The notes under the pieces: model-generated
Databases searched by the model: none
What the model was told of the DNA's origin: nothing
The model's input: only the letters and a program-made list of their open reading frames with translations
Translations under genes and position numbers: made by a program
DNA from: Phytophthora quininea
Taxonomy: Eukaryota > Oomycota > Peronosporomycetes > Peronosporales > Peronosporaceae
Length of the DNA: 64,000 bases
Direction of reading: 5' to 3'
NCBI GenBank assembly: GCA_011947345.1
Contig: JAAVTG010000586.1
Coordinates: 372,001 to 436,000 of the forward strand
Shown here: positions 42,899 through 55,400 of the stretch, piece after piece
Layout: every line of letters starts with the position of its first letter
How positions within the stretch are numbered: the first letter of the stretch is position 1

Positions 42899-43621
42899 CT
42901 ACAGTTCCGTGTGCGCCGACTCGGACTCCTTGATCTTGGCGATGAAGTCGGACTTTTCCACGCACCCCACGCACTCAACGCCGCGCTCGGCCAGGATCTT
43001 CCGCAGCTGCTTGACGCGCATCTTGGAGTAGTCTGTGTTGGCGTCCGTCTTGGTGGCTGCAATAGAACGAGCATTAGAGTGGCTAGCACTAGTAGCAAAC
43101 CGCTGACACAAGCCGACGTACGGTATCGCATGGAGCAAAAGTCGGGGTTTTTCTTGTCCAGAGACTTGCAGATCTTGAGCGAGTCCTTCTTGAACGAGAC
43201 CTGGCGAGCCACATCCGCCTTGAGCGGCTCCAGATTGTAGCACTACAGTCATTGAAACAACGCCGTGAGTCGCTGCCCGTATCTTGCAGTATTGACCAGC
43301 CTTCCCTACCAGCTTGTGGTCCTTGGCGCTCATCTTCTTGCCGCAGTGCTTGGTCACTGCCTTCTCGGCGACGTCCTGCTTCTTGGCCTTGGGCGACTCC
43401 TCCAGCAGCTGGTTGTACGTGCCCTTAAGGTCGTCGATCACCTTGATGCACACTGTCCAGGTAGAATATTGTAACATAACTCTGTTAGCACTTGCACAAT
43501 TTATGTAAAATTCCGCTACAAGTATTTCCATACCTTCGCACTCCTTCTCGTCGGCTTGGATGGGAGCAGCACCCAGCACGAGCGCCACGAGGGCCAGCAA
43601 CACCACGCGTTTGGCGAACAT
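42899..43621 (-). CDS. MANF/CDNF (ARMET) homologue with ER-retention-like tail
   Basis: Splicing complement(join(42899-43056, 43122-43242, 43310-43452, 43534-43621)) gives 169 aa. A signal peptide (MFAKRVVLLALVALVLGAAP) precedes a saposin-like N-terminal domain with the family Cys pattern (KECEVCIKVIDD, KHCGKKMSA, LVxCYN-type junction, KICKSL, PDFC). The C-terminal SAP-like domain has MRVKQLRKILAERGVECVGC, holding the C-x-x-C motif, and EKSDFIAKIKE. The end SAHTEL is KDEL-like, as in animal MANF (RTDL). In animals the protein is an ER-resident factor that supports folding and is induced by ER stress; here an ER role is inferred. A translocon-associated RAMP4 lies next to it. Confidence 0.87.
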   Translation of the reverse strand: MFAKRVVLLALVALVLGAAPIQADEKECEGMEILVAEFYINCASANRVMLQYSTWTVCIKVIDDLKGTYNQLLEESPKAKKQDVAEKAVTKHCGKKMSAKDHKLVGKAGQYCKIRAATHGVVSMTVVLQSGAAQGGCGSPGLVQEGLAQDLQVSGQEKPRLLLHAIPYVGLCQRFATSASHSNARSIAATKTDANTDYSKMRVKQLRKILAERGVECVGCVEKSDFIAKIKESESAHTEL

Positions 43622-43886
43622 TTTTGACACGATGGCGGATCGTAAAATGGTGTCCGACTAAAGCACGAGGATATTTAAGCGCGCTTCACAGCAGTCAAAC
43701 AGGGGTTGTACCGCGTTCCAGAAAATATTTAAGCGCGCTGGAAATGATTATCTTGGCTTTTGTTCAGAGCTGCTGCCACGTGGAGCGATCCAAAATGGCT
43801 ACACATATTGCACATGAACCAACACGGTCTTTTTGTCGTGTTGGGGCCAACTTATTCTTCTCTTCCTACTAAGATTCCTACTGCGT

Positions 43887-45525
43887 TTACGAGTAGCGCG
43901 TCTGCAAGTCGTTGAAAAAGCCGCTCGTCATATTCTTGAGCTGAAAGATGGCAACAACAACAAAAATGATCAGCGAAAACTCAATAAAGAGGATTCCGAA
44001 GGTATTGCCCACCTTGGCTGCCTTATTCGCCATGCTGTCTTTCATCAGCTGCAACTGGTACGAAGCTTCGTCGGTCACTACAACAACAATACCGTGTGCA
44101 ATTAGATGAAATCCAAACCGTAAGCAGAGGTGTTGAAATCCTTACGCTCTCCAGAAGGCGATCGGCCTCTGCTGTTGTTGTTGCCGTAGAATGCGTCACT
44201 GGAAATGGACTGCGAACCTTGGAATCTTGCCAGCTGTGAACTGTCGGCCTGCACTGCTTCGCCGCCAAAGAAATTGTCGGAAGAAATGGACTTGGCGTTC
44301 TTGTACTTGTTCAGCGTGCTTGCGTCGCCCGCGCTAGGTTGATAGGTTGCCGCCGGTGCAACAGGTGCAGGGGCGGCGGCGGTACGCTCACTACGGAGCG
44401 CAAAACAATGCAAAAATGGGTCAGATAAATAATAGCATTGCCAAGCTCGACACACTGCAGCAGTACGTACTCTTCTGCTTCCTGCAGTGCTCTCGCCAAT
44501 GCCTCATCATCTTTAATTTGCTTCTCCATCGACAGCTCTTCCTCCGTCGGGGCAGGGAGGCGGGTTTTCAAACGGAATGTCATCGAAGTCAAAGTCATCT
44601 CCCCAGTGGAAAGCTTGGTAGCTCCCAGACGTGATATCTTTCCACCCGTTGACAGCTTGGTGGCTCCTCCAAGTCGCGTAGCCTTCGGTTGATCAAAACG
44701 AAAGATTAGTACGCCGTCACTGCCACATTAGATGGCATTCTTGCAGCTTACCTTGCTCGTGCGAGTCTGCAGACGTCCGGCGCTTGAGCTGGTCGGTGCC
44801 ACTTCCTCGCCAGGCTTCACACCGAGCAATACAACCGGGCGATTAACGTTCAGCAGTCCCTGTGGTGCAGGAGGAGCAGCTGGCGACGGTGTTTTGACTG
44901 CCGCTGCCGTGGGCACCTCGCGCTTTAGATGACCGCCATGCACAGCAGTTCCATTGCCATTCGTGGCCTCGCTCTTGATCTCCACGTGCTTCACCAGAGC
45001 CTCCAGACCGTCAACGTCGCTGTTACGCTTCTCCTCCGCCTCCGGCGCGACAATCTGCAACGTTGACGCCTTCACCTTCTTGGTCAGCGCGATCTTGTAC
45101 ATCTGCGCCGCCTTGGAGTTGTACTTGGCGTCGATCTGAGTATCAAGTTACAAGAATAATGATCAGTATTTCCCCATTGCCATTGACACAGTCCGCAGCG
45201 AACGCACGCTCGTCATCTCTGCGGCCCCGTACTGCTTGAAGAACTTGCGCGCCTCGGCGTTGCCGCCCTCGCTCATGGCCTTGAGCTGGTCCTCGGTCCA
45301 CTCGTCCATGTCGATGGAGCGCACGAAGCTCAGGTGCACGCCCAGGCGGCGGTGGTAGCCCGAGCAGTCCAGGCAGATGAACACACCGTAGGTGACCGTG
45401 GCCCACGTCGGGTGGCGCTTGTTGCAATCGAAGCAGCCCTTGTTGGCCACCGACGAGCGAAGCTTCTGGAACCACGCGTCGCGCACCTGCGTGGGCACGT
45501 ACTGGAGCTTGCTGGGAGAGCTCAT
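43887..45525 (-). CDS. GLO3: ArfGAP of the Glo3/ArfGAP2-3 type
   Basis: Exons complement(join(43887-43940, 44013-44077, 44119-44390, 44471-44682, 44752-45135, 45190-45525)) keep one frame and give 440 aa. The N-terminal ArfGAP zinc finger is complete ([24 protein letters not shown], catalytic Arg in [16 protein letters not shown]). The rest has the EAKY-like [14 protein letters not shown], an acidic helix ([20 protein letters not shown]), two Glo3-type ISS motifs ([21 protein letters not shown]) and the family tail NDLQTRYS. It stimulates GTP hydrolysis on Arf1 at COPI-coated Golgi membranes. An apparent membrane helix near 43950-44010 is intron sequence. It is divergent from the IQ-motif gene, 192 bp away. 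Confidence 0.92.
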
Positions 45526-45717
45526 GGGGCCTGGAAGCTGCTGCTGCCGCTTGTCGTCACCTCGGTCGTTTTGCTAATGATGCGTTCACCTGAAAACGGC
45601 TGACGTTGTTTCCTATAAAAGTATATTTTAGCTTAAAAGATAAAAGAGTGATGGTCAATCAAGTTGAAGTCGGTTTCGGAGCGGCCATTCGAGTGTGCAT
45701 CAAGATCCCGCGCTGGC

Positions 45718-48700
45718 ATGAACCCGTTGCAGCCGCTGCCGCCGCGCCGAGTGCTGTCCCCCAAGACCAAGGCACGCAATGGCGTCTCGCGAACCGTCTT
45801 CGCGCTGCCCGTGATCCACCAGTTCGAGCCCGTACTGGGCTCCTCCCCCAAGGCCTACATGGTCGCCAAGGCAGCAAGGAACGCAGATAGGGAAACTGGT
45901 GACAATGTAGGGTCAACACCGATAGTGCTGTCGCAGCCGCAACGTCCAAAGATTAAGGAGACGGGGAGTCTCCTCGATCGCTGCGGCCTCAACCTCCCAC
46001 TGGGATCTCGGCGAGAGCAGACGTCGACATTTACAGATACAGTCAAGGCACAGAGCAGCGAATGGCGATCCGACCGCTGTTCGAGCAATGGAGAGCGTCG
46101 GAGGAAGATGTGAGACTATCATCAGCCAAGAGGCCAACCAGACGCAGCGTAAAGAAGAGGGATTCAAACGGAAGTGTGGGTCATTTGGACGAGACGAGTT
46201 CTATCCAACAAGAAAACAGGGAGAGTGTTGATCGCGGAGATGAAAAGGAGGGAAGCGAAGTTGTGAGCCAACGTATAGAGGAGACTTTAAACGATGAGCC
46301 TGTGCAGAGTGACTTGTCGAACCAAGAGGATGGCCAATTGACGTGGAATGAAGACGAGAAAGCTGCTGAGGCTGTTTTGTTCGGCAAAATTGAAACTGAT
46401 GCCATTGAAGATGCTGCGGATATGCTCATGAAACCTTTGACTGCCTCTACGTGCCATGAGCCATTCATTCAGACGGAAGGACCCAAACTGAGCTGGTTGC
46501 GGAACGCACTCGAAAACGCTTCACCAAATCGAGTAAATGCATCCAATAAACTTCAAAACAACCGGTCGCCGGCAAAGACAAATAGGGCCGTTTACAAAGT
46601 TCTGGCGAAGGGTATGCGTCAGTTTGGACCACAAAGTGTGCTTGTCGCTGTAGTTCTTAGTTCGCGGGGAGACGTTCACATTACTTGCAAACTGCCTGGT
46701 GGTGATAGCAACGACAGCCGCATTCCTATATCAGAAATCGATTTAGCACAATCGAGGCGAATTCGTCCAGACCTGCAAATTTTCACGCCAACATGGGCTG
46801 ATTGGGTTGTCTCTAGGGTGCGTTGCAACGGTGAATCAATGTTTTCCGTCGATTTTGAAGATGACGACGGCAGGAGACGCTGCTTCTCTGAATCGATGCA
46901 AATATGTGGCGACGACGTGTTTGTCGACATGTTTGTTTTAACTGCGACGGATAGCTTGCTAGTTTCTGTCAAAAACGACGGTAAAACCTGTGATGAGATT
47001 TTGTTAAGTTCTGACGAGCTTCGTCGGCTAGCAGTACCGTTGGAGAAATGGCCTGCTGACAATGATGAGACTCAAGACATCTCGGAGTTATTTCACGACC
47101 ACGACTTTCTCGTACAACTAGCAACGAAGAGTAACGTGATTCGTCTCGGAAGAAAATGTAAAACAGGGTTTAATGATGGATTAGAAAGTGTACAAGCCAG
47201 CGATGACTGTTGTGCGACGTCACTTGATTCAGCCAGCGATGTTCGTGTGGGCGAAGTTTCGCTTGCTGGGCTAGAATTCGAGAATTCCGTGAGACCACTG
47301 CTTGATGAAAGTAAGCAAGTGGGCACTGTTGCTCTATTAGCACAGGCGTACGTGGAAAACTGTTTTCTGTCTGCGTTACGGAATTTTCAACGGCAGGAAG
47401 CTGTACAACTCAACGTTGCCGCTTATATTCAGCAAGCTGCAGCTACTGATAGCAAAGATGCGTTCAACGCTCGTGTAGAGATGAACCTAAAAGCAGCAAA
47501 AGCATTAAAGCTTCAGGTAAGGCATTATTGGACTTTTATTGTGGAACAGTTTGCCTAACTATTTGATCGGGGCACTACAGGAAATTGCCATGGCTTCTAT
47601 CGTAGATGACATGATTTTTGATTTTATAGCGTACGAGTGCCGTGTCGAGCTCCAGGAGTCCAAGGTGTCAGGAGGCTACGATGATCACTACGCGAGTAAA
47701 GTGCAAGCTGCATACCGAATGAGTGCCCAGAAAAGGTTATATGAACACAAGCGGAATGTTCGGGTGCGAGCGGCACAGATGCTTCAGGCCTTACAGAGAG
47801 GGATTATCGCTCGACGACGGTACTCAGAGATGAAAGTGGAGCGAGAGAAATACCTGTTCTATGGGTTCCGATCGAGTTTATATCACACAACAGCAAATAT
47901 AAAAGACCCGAGACTTCAATCTCGTGAGCTGAGTAAGGAGACCGAACGACGACGACATGCGTTCTTGATGCAAGTGCTGCAAGGATATGTGGCCGAAAAC
48001 TTTGTGGACGACGGGTTTCGCATCGCTGCTGAACAAGTTCGAGATGTCTGTAGCGAGTACGGTATTGTGGTAGGATGTTCCTCCAACTTTGGGGATGTGG
48101 TCGCTTCTTATTTGTACGAGGCTCCAGATCCTTCACTGTACGAGTCTATTGGCGAAGCGCAGGCATCGACCCACTCGAGGCTTTATTCGAACAGCCAAGT
48201 CAGTGCTGCGCTTCTTCTTGGACTAAGAGAGCAGTATGATGATACTTTCGGTCTGTCATCAAACGCCCGCCGGCTTGGCACCGGAGCAGTGTTACAGTCG
48301 CGAAGGAAAATGCCGCAAGCTGGAGATTCTGTTCCACCAAGGTGGATGTTGAAGACGTGCACAGCTTTCCAGCAGTCGAACCGCGACCGACTTGCTGGGC
48401 TTCGTCTAACTCGTAAAGCTGCCGGACAAAAAGCTGCACACCTAATTGCTCGAGATTACCGCAACGTGCTGGCGTCCTCGTTCAATTCATTTGATAGCTG
48501 CCGTGCAACTTGGGAAGATGACATCGCAGCTCGACAAGAAGAGCAGCATCAGATGGACACTTTCTCGATTGATGAACTAGTTCAGTTCTGCCTAGACTTG
48601 CTGATTTCTTGCGTGAAAGGTAGCTAAGCTTACTTTGTTGTAAAGTCCGCAAGAGCTAACTATCCTGACGCTTTCAGATTGGGGCTGGATCCGAATCCTC

Positions 48701-49607
48701 TCTTCCGAGCATTCAATTTGTGCGGCCGCCGTTGTCATGGAAAAACTGCGGTGCGAGTTGTAGAGGAAAAGTTTAACCAGTACGCAGCAAGTAAGTTTCC
48801 TACAATGGCATGAATGCTTGACACGTGCTGACAGTTTTCTCTTGTGTAGGAATGAACGAGGTTCACGTCAAACAAAGCGTGTTGACTCTACGCGAAGAAA
48901 TCTCGCAAGAGCTGGAAGATTTCGAAAAGCTGCTGGCGTTGCGCTGCCTCAACATGGCGCTCGACAGCGCCGTGACAGTGCCCACGAGCGAACTGCTGCA
49001 TATCATGCTGAAGGGCAACGTCGATGAGGAGTACATTCGCCACGGCCTCTCCGTTGTGCTGCCTATCGCCAGCACATCGGAAAAGCATGACCTTGCCCGT
49101 AAAATACTGCAAGCCTACGCCAATGCGTCCTACGGCGACGCCTTCAATCTGATCTGCTGGAGTTGCCTTGACGTAGCAGAGAACGTCACGGTTGAAGCTG
49201 CTAGGTTCCTCGACAAGATCACTCGCCCGACAAATGAGAGCAATGGTGTCGACAGCAACGCACGTAACACAACTGCGCGCTCCGAGTCGTTGACAGCCCG
49301 CGCTCTGTACCTGCTAACTGGGTCTCAAGCCGTGCGGTTCCTGCAGTTTTTAGCCAAGGTGGCGCACTTCAACAAGACCATCCAGAAGCGGGTACTCGCG
49401 CATTTAGCTCCGTACGCCGCCAAGTTTGAGATGCACCGCCTCGCCAGTGCCGTCTGTGCGCTTGACGACTTTAATGTTGTCTCGCACCTCTTCAACCAAC
49501 GCTTCTCCTTGCCAGCTCTTCGATCTTGTCCACCACTCTGGGCCCAGTACAAAACTCTGTTTGGAGAAGATCAAACTGCTGCTGCCACCTGCACTACTGA
49601 ACCTTGA
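45718..49607 (+). CDS. Large IQ-motif protein, about 1,200 aa
   Basis: It begins MNPLQPLPPRRVLSPKTKAR. The frame slips by -1 near 46060 into MAIRPLFEQWRASEEDVRL. Introns follow at 47517-47580 (GT-AG), near 48620-48677, and before MNEVHVKQSVLTLREEISQE at 48853. The first half is acidic and Ser-rich, with possible beta-sheet blocks (VLSSRGDVHITCKLPGG). The middle has IQ-type repeats (ASKVQAAYRMSAQKRLYEHK, AAQMLQALQRGIIARRRYSE) expected to bind calmodulin-like proteins. The C-terminal third is helical repeat-like (LLHIMLKGNVDEEYIRHGLS). I do not recognise the family; such proteins in oomycetes are often flagellar or cytoskeletal, but that is inference. The intron phase at 48620 fits only if one more base is missing. 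Confidence 0.6.
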
Positions 49608-49685
49608 AAAAGCAACGCAAAAAATAAGACGGTCACTGAAGCGCTATATTACGAAGGAAGGAAAACTTCTTCCTCGACGCCATCT

Positions 49686-50030
49686 TCACAGCCTGCAGCA
49701 TAAACATTCGCTTAGAAATTGACGCTGAATCTGTCCACGGCATGAAATACCTGCGTCTGCATCGACCGTCTCAACTTGCTCTCCATCTTTTGAAGTTCTG
49801 CTTTCCTCATTCCTCGATGACGGGGCCGGCGTCTCCAGGTGGCCGCGGGACTTCTTGATGTAGTCAGGCACAATGGGGCCGTCGTACTGGTCCGTGGGCA
49901 GCCCCATCGACCGTCGGATGGGGACCACCACCAGCGGCATCGACAGCGCCACGGCGCCGATGGCGCACGAGACCACCACCATGGGCTCGCGGTCCAGGTA
50001 GTAGCGGATGAACTTGCCAGCGGCGGCCAT
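49686..50030 (-). CDS. NDUFA3/B9-like complex I accessory subunit
   Basis: The start MAAAGKFIRYYLDREPMVVV is followed by a single membrane helix (SCAIGAVALSMPLVVVPI), then RRSMGLPTDQYDGPIVPDYI. This parallels NDUFA3 (short N-terminus, D-x-E-P before the helix, then a Tyr/Pro-rich tail). The family is about 80-90 aa; the open frame here is 114 aa because a hydrophilic extension follows SRGHLETPAP, which may be an unspliced intron or a lineage-specific tail. If correct, the protein belongs to the membrane arm of mitochondrial NADH dehydrogenase. The match is by pattern and size only. Confidence 0.5.
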   Translation of the reverse strand: MAAAGKFIRYYLDREPMVVVSCAIGAVALSMPLVVVPIRRSMGLPTDQYDGPIVPDYIKKSRGHLETPAPSSRNEESRTSKDGEQVETVDADAGISCRGQIQRQFLSECLCCRL

Positions 50031-50343
50031 TGTCTGCGCGATTCTCCCGTTCAATCTCGACCGCAAACGCGACACTTGGTTTTAGTATGGACCACCGGTA
50101 CGGATATGGGTAAATCAATGGGTATATAATTGGGTACTTGAAAAGTCCTTTAAAAAGGTTGATAAGTTATGTTTTCGAGTCCGTTTTGTTGGTCGTTTTG
50201 ATTAACCTCGGTTTCACCTTCAATGGTTTCTCTTGCAGACCTTGGCACCACCATCACACCAGTCCACGTCAGTTGGCCTTTTGCCCCATCCAGCACAAAG
50301 CTCGGCACCCCAAGTCCTTCGTTCTCTGTTCTTCACCCCCAGG
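50031..50343. promoter_or_regulatory. Divergent intergenic region (NDUFA3-like / membrane protein)
   Basis: 313 bp between two divergent start codons. AT-rich stretches with TTTAAAAAG occur near 50150. No defined promoter motif identified with confidence. Confidence 0.3.
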
Positions 50344-52186
50344 ATGGCCTCGGCCTCAGAGAAGGCGATCGACACCGCCCAGGTCAAAATGGAGGCGGCC
50401 GACGACTCCTCTAAATCCGGCGGCTCCTGCTCCGCATCGTCCAAGAAGACCTGCATCCTCAGCTTCGTCGGGTTCGTCTTCGTGCTGCTGAACCTGGCGG
50501 CGCTATGGGCGCTGCACTTCGCGGATCGCCCCGTCACCAAAACCAGCGTCAACAAATCTCTGGGTGCGGCCACCCGCTTCACGACAAGCGACTTCACTGC
50601 AACCGACAACACCTCTCCTGCAGCCGGTGATGCCGTCAGCTTCAACACGAACTGCTCCCTGCGCAACGGCGCCGGCACCACTGGATACCTGAACCGACTG
50701 AGTCTCGGCGCCGACCTGCTTGGTGCGTCTTACATCAACCTGGCCCCCATGGGCGTGTCCAGCGACTACTACACCACGAACGTGCTGAGCTACACGCGCA
50801 AGACGGCTGCGGGAACCACCCAGAACATCGTCACCACTCTCACATACGGCATGGACAACAAGACCCTCACCCAGGGGACACGACGACCAACGTTGTCGCC
50901 AATACAGTCCGCGGTCTCGCCACGCTTTCGGACACGCAAATGGTCGTGATGATGGTGTCGTCGGCGTATGATGTTGCTGTCGCTCCAGCAACGATCGACG
51001 GTAGCAAAGGTACGGTCGCCGTCGACCAGACCAAGGCCCAGACTGTCACCACGAGTTCATCCGCCAACTTCATCGGAAAAATCTCCAGCTCAACGTTCGT
51101 TGTGGCGAGCTACCAAGCCTACGTTGCATCCGGTTGGTGGCAGTTTGTCAAGGCGGGGACTGTAGCTGCTGACGGCACGATCACCATGTCGTCCACCGGC
51201 GTCAACTTCGCCAGCCAAAACGATGCGACCGTCAGCTACAACTTCGGCTCCCCGTGGGGCTCAATGGTGTCGGCACCAACGGCTTCGTCATCCCGTACTA
51301 CGACAGCGTGTACTCGAGTACGAGGACTGCCGCGGGGCTTTGCGTGACATCTTCAACCGTCTCCGGCACCACAGTCGCAGCCTTCAGCACTCCCGTTTGC
51401 AACAGTGCTTACAGCCCTACATACTTGATCGAGTCCGTCGCTCTAACCGACAACGCCTTGGCAATTGTCTTCCACGACAGCGTCAACAGCAACGCCCTCA
51501 CTGTGGCGGTCGTGAAAGCCGCCACTGATGGCACCCTTAGCTTCCAGGGCAGCCACGTCTTCAACGAAGTTGGTGGAGCCTTCGACTGGAACAAGGACCC
51601 ATGGGGCTTCTACCCCACACCGCGACCGCGTCTGCTGCCCGGCAACCGCCTTGCTGTGAGCTTCCTGAACCCGACGATGGCTGGCAGGCTCTGTGTCCGT
51701 GTGTTGGGCTTCTCGCCATCGACGCTGGCCTTCCGTGACCTCACTCCAGTTCTGCCCGTCGCCCCATCCACCTTCACCGTGGCCGTCTCAAGTGCGACGA
51801 ATACGAGGGGCGCCATCACCATCGATGCGCTCCCTGTGGGTAATGACAGCTTCGTAACCGGCTACATGGGCAACCGCGACAATACCGTGCGCCAGAACTT
51901 TGCAGTGGTCGAGGCTTTCGGTAACCCTGTCGGCATTGTTCAGGAGACGTCCTCCGAAAGCACAAGTGTCACCATGCAGGGCACGGCCGACATCAAGGGA
52001 TTGAGCGCCGGCAAACTGCACTACGCGACGACTTCCGGTGCCATCGTGACCCCCGACACAACGTCGACCGATTCCAAGTCTACCGAGTTCTTCTACACGG
52101 CCAGCGACTCGATCATCGTCACGACCGATTCGCGTGTTGGCATGGCGATTGACACTGATACGCTTTTCGTCGCCACGGCCTTCTAA
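50344..52186 (+). CDS. Single-span (type II) membrane protein with large Ser/Thr/Ala-rich ectodomain
   Basis: It starts MASASEKAIDTAQVKMEAAD, has a short cytoplasmic Ser-rich part and one membrane helix (ILSFVGFVFVLLNLAALWAL), then about 540 residues of extracellular or luminal sequence. The ectodomain has repeated beta-type units (SSSANFIGKISSSTFVVASY; TYLIESVALTDNALAIVFHD; RLLPGNRLAVSFLNPTMAGR), perhaps a propeller-like fold. Two -1 slips, at GGGG near 50877 (before DTTTNVVANTVRGL) and at GGGG near 51256 (before LNGVGTNGFVIPYYDS), divide it into three frames; adding one G at each restores a single protein of about 614 aa. No family recognised. A secretory or surface role is inferred. Confidence 0.65.
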
Positions 52187-52403
52187 GGACTTGCAGTCGA
52201 GACTCCACATCAGCACGACTTCAAACCGTCGGAAGTTTGCGAGCTCGAGCCCCACTTATTAGCAGCACATCACTTCCTAGAGCTGCGGTCGATAAAGCCA
52301 CCACCAATATGAACTCCGTACATTTCCCCAACTCAAAAATGTCCGTTACCGTTGGCTGTAGGGACGTCATGCTGGAATCAAGACCAGAGGTCGACCTGGA
52401 TGC

Positions 52404-55400
52404 ATGGGAACGGAAGACGAGAGCGTCGCGGCCAATGTGTCGCTGACACCTGCAGAAGCGCTATCCAGATTTGATACTGTGGGTTTGCGTCGCGACTTCG
52501 AGCGACTGAGCGTGGACGATCTCACCGCTCTCGCCAGCTTCCCAGTAGAGCCGCACGCTCTCATCGGTCGCGTGGTCGCAGTTACACACTGCTTGCTGCT
52601 TTCACTCGCGCCAGAGCATTCAACGCTGGAGTTGTGTCCACCACCTTGGGCTTTACTGCGACTTCAGTTTCTCGACAACACCGTGAGGATCTGGCGAAAG
52701 CTGCGGAAGCGTGCCTGGCAACTTGAGACCGGAGTCAAATCACTTTCCACCGCGCAGATTCGCTACGGATGCAAGGAGCTGATACCGTACGTGTTACCAC
52801 CTACGACACCGACCAACAGTCCAAGCAGCAAATGGCAGCTCAACAAGGTGGCGCCAGTAAGCACGATCGCTGCTTCGCTCAGCGCATGGGCAGTATTCTG
52901 CCTCTGGTGCTCTGTTACGCCGTCGACTTTGACGAATCTCCGTCTTTATGAGGTCTCTGCTGACCAGACAACACCTCAGCTAAGCCGTTCTCCCAGCAAG
53001 TCCAAATCAAAGAATCACTCCCCAACTTTGAGGGCGTTAAATAACGTGTCAAGCTTGAACAGCGACATGCTGCAGACTAGCAACAGCGTCAGACGGCATT
53101 CTAAACGCATTGGCACCAAGATTGGAGGGCGTTTTATGCTTTTCCACACGCGATTTACCAGCTCGACTCAGGTTTTATCACCAGGCGAGTCGGTTGGGGA
53201 GTGGTCAGTCTACTGCCTGGATGTGAACCGCGTCGGACGAAAGCAGCAACATCCTTCGTCAACAAATACGTCATGGTGGACTCGCTTCCACCCGATTGAT
53301 GTATTATCGTCAGCTAGTTCGCCGTCGTTCACATTGTCTCAATTGCCGCCACTGGCGCAGCAATCGCTACTGCTTCAGCTTGGCTTCCACGACCATGTCT
53401 TTGAGCGTCCGACTCAAGATATTCCATTCGCGAACAGCCCAGGGCACTGTCGACCCGTCTTTAGTCTTAAGTTCGGCGTGGTTGGAATCGATTCGCACCA
53501 ACTCTATCTTGTTGCTGTCGGGAATGCCTTCATAACGATGGAGACGACCGTGGCTGATCTACGGTTTCAATTGACCTCACCAACCTCGTCGAGTCTCTGC
53601 AGCAGCCTCAACACCGAAGCCAATTTTCGCTTTGCATACTGCGGATCGTTCCTGGCAACCTCACAAGAAAATTGTCTGGCTGCCGCGGCACTTTCGCCTT
53701 TTGTTATCCTTGCAATTGTGCCTCACGATAATTCCCTTGCCGAATATCGCAAGAACAAGCTCACCTCACAGCTGTGGTGCCACTACTACGACGTTGCCCA
53801 ATCCCTCGTAAATGCTGGAGTGCCTGACCACTTACCGCAGCTTGACTCTAAGACATCAAATAGCTCCATCTCCAAGGCAGTCACTGTGTTCCCCGTCCGA
53901 CGACTTATCACGACCAGACCGACTAATAACACAACCGTCCACGAAATATCGACTGCCTCCGCCATCGTCGAGTTTTTCACGCACTGGAGAGCATTTGTAC
54001 ACTTTCAGCAACTTCAGGATGCAGCGATACTTTTCCAGCTTCAGCAGCGATCTCCACGAAAGAAAATTAAAGTCAAGAAATTGCCTGCAAATCTCAGCAA
54101 TGGAGGTGATCCAGAAAGCGAGAATGTTCCTTACGGTCCGCAACCTGAACCTCTTCCTCACAAGGTATGATTCTGCAGTATTGCCGAAAGCATTCTTGTT
54201 TACCTCACTTCATTTCACTTCGCGTAGAAATTCAACTCCAATAAAGAGTGGTTGCTTCCGCTGCATGCCGTGGTCGACGTCGCGACTCCCACCACAGCAA
54301 CACTAAGAACCCCGTTTCGTGACGACGTTAATCACGCACTCGCATCACGGTGTCGACTCGTTCTCAGTAATGATGAACATGTTGTCCACGTCACGCAAGT
54401 CAATCTAGCCACCGCCGAAAACGATGCCTTCGGTATTAATCTTACGGTCTTCGACGTCGGCTTCAAGAGAGATGAGTCGTGTCCGCTCGAATCGCTAATT
54501 CAACTGAAAGATGTGTACGCCTGGATCATCATGCCCCGTAAGTCGAGGGGTTCTGGGCCACCTGAATGGCTGTGCAGTCTTTACCGTTTCGTCCAGCATC
54601 CAAAATATGATTTCCTAGACTTGCATGAGCAGCAATTCCAATATTTCCGTGTTCGGGGCCGTGGCATCTTGTGGAACGACGCGTCGAGGCTGCATTTTGG
54701 AGCAAAGTTGTCGACTGGAAGCCCATCATGGCTAATACAGAACTGCACTCGACAATCTTGCGGAAGATATTTGACACCATGTGCCACTCACATCCGCCAG
54801 CACTCGGTGTTGACAGCGTCAAGTTCAGCAAACTTCTCTACGAAGCAAGCATCCAGCCGTCGCTGTTGACGATCGGAGATGCTGCCTTTTTGTTCGCAAG
54901 CAACATTATGCTTGGGTCCTCGTACGAAATGAACTTTGACGGCTTCGTGTGCGCGATGGAATGGCTGGCCCAGGAATTCTACAGTGATACGATCAAAGTA
55001 AAACCTGGTAAGTCTAGCCCAAACAAAAGCTTAGCTGGAGTTCAGCACGCTATGCTGAACTGGCAGCGGGCACAGAGAAATTCGCCAGATGACCTAGGCC
55101 AGCTTTTATCCCCATTACGGCGCCTCTGTTTTGAAACACTGGTGCATTTACCTAGTCTGTCGGACACTTGGCACGAGATCATGAACTCGTGGAGATTGGC
55201 TTCAAGCAAAATTTCATGCAGGAGTTCGCAGTGAGATACTGCGCCTCCACTCGGCTGCGTGCTGTTTGGATCGGATTCATCACGTGGAGAAAGTTTTCAC
55301 GGCTCCGTCAACGAATGAAGGATGAGCGTTTGGCGGCCACCAAACTGCAGAGCATTGCTCGAGGACGGCGCCAATATCTGGAATATTATCGTGTTCGTCG

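Noticed and set aside
43887..44078. Separate small membrane protein at the 3' end of the ArfGAP
   Set aside because: The hydrophobic stretch is removed by a GT-AG intron, and the flanking residues fit the ArfGAP tail.
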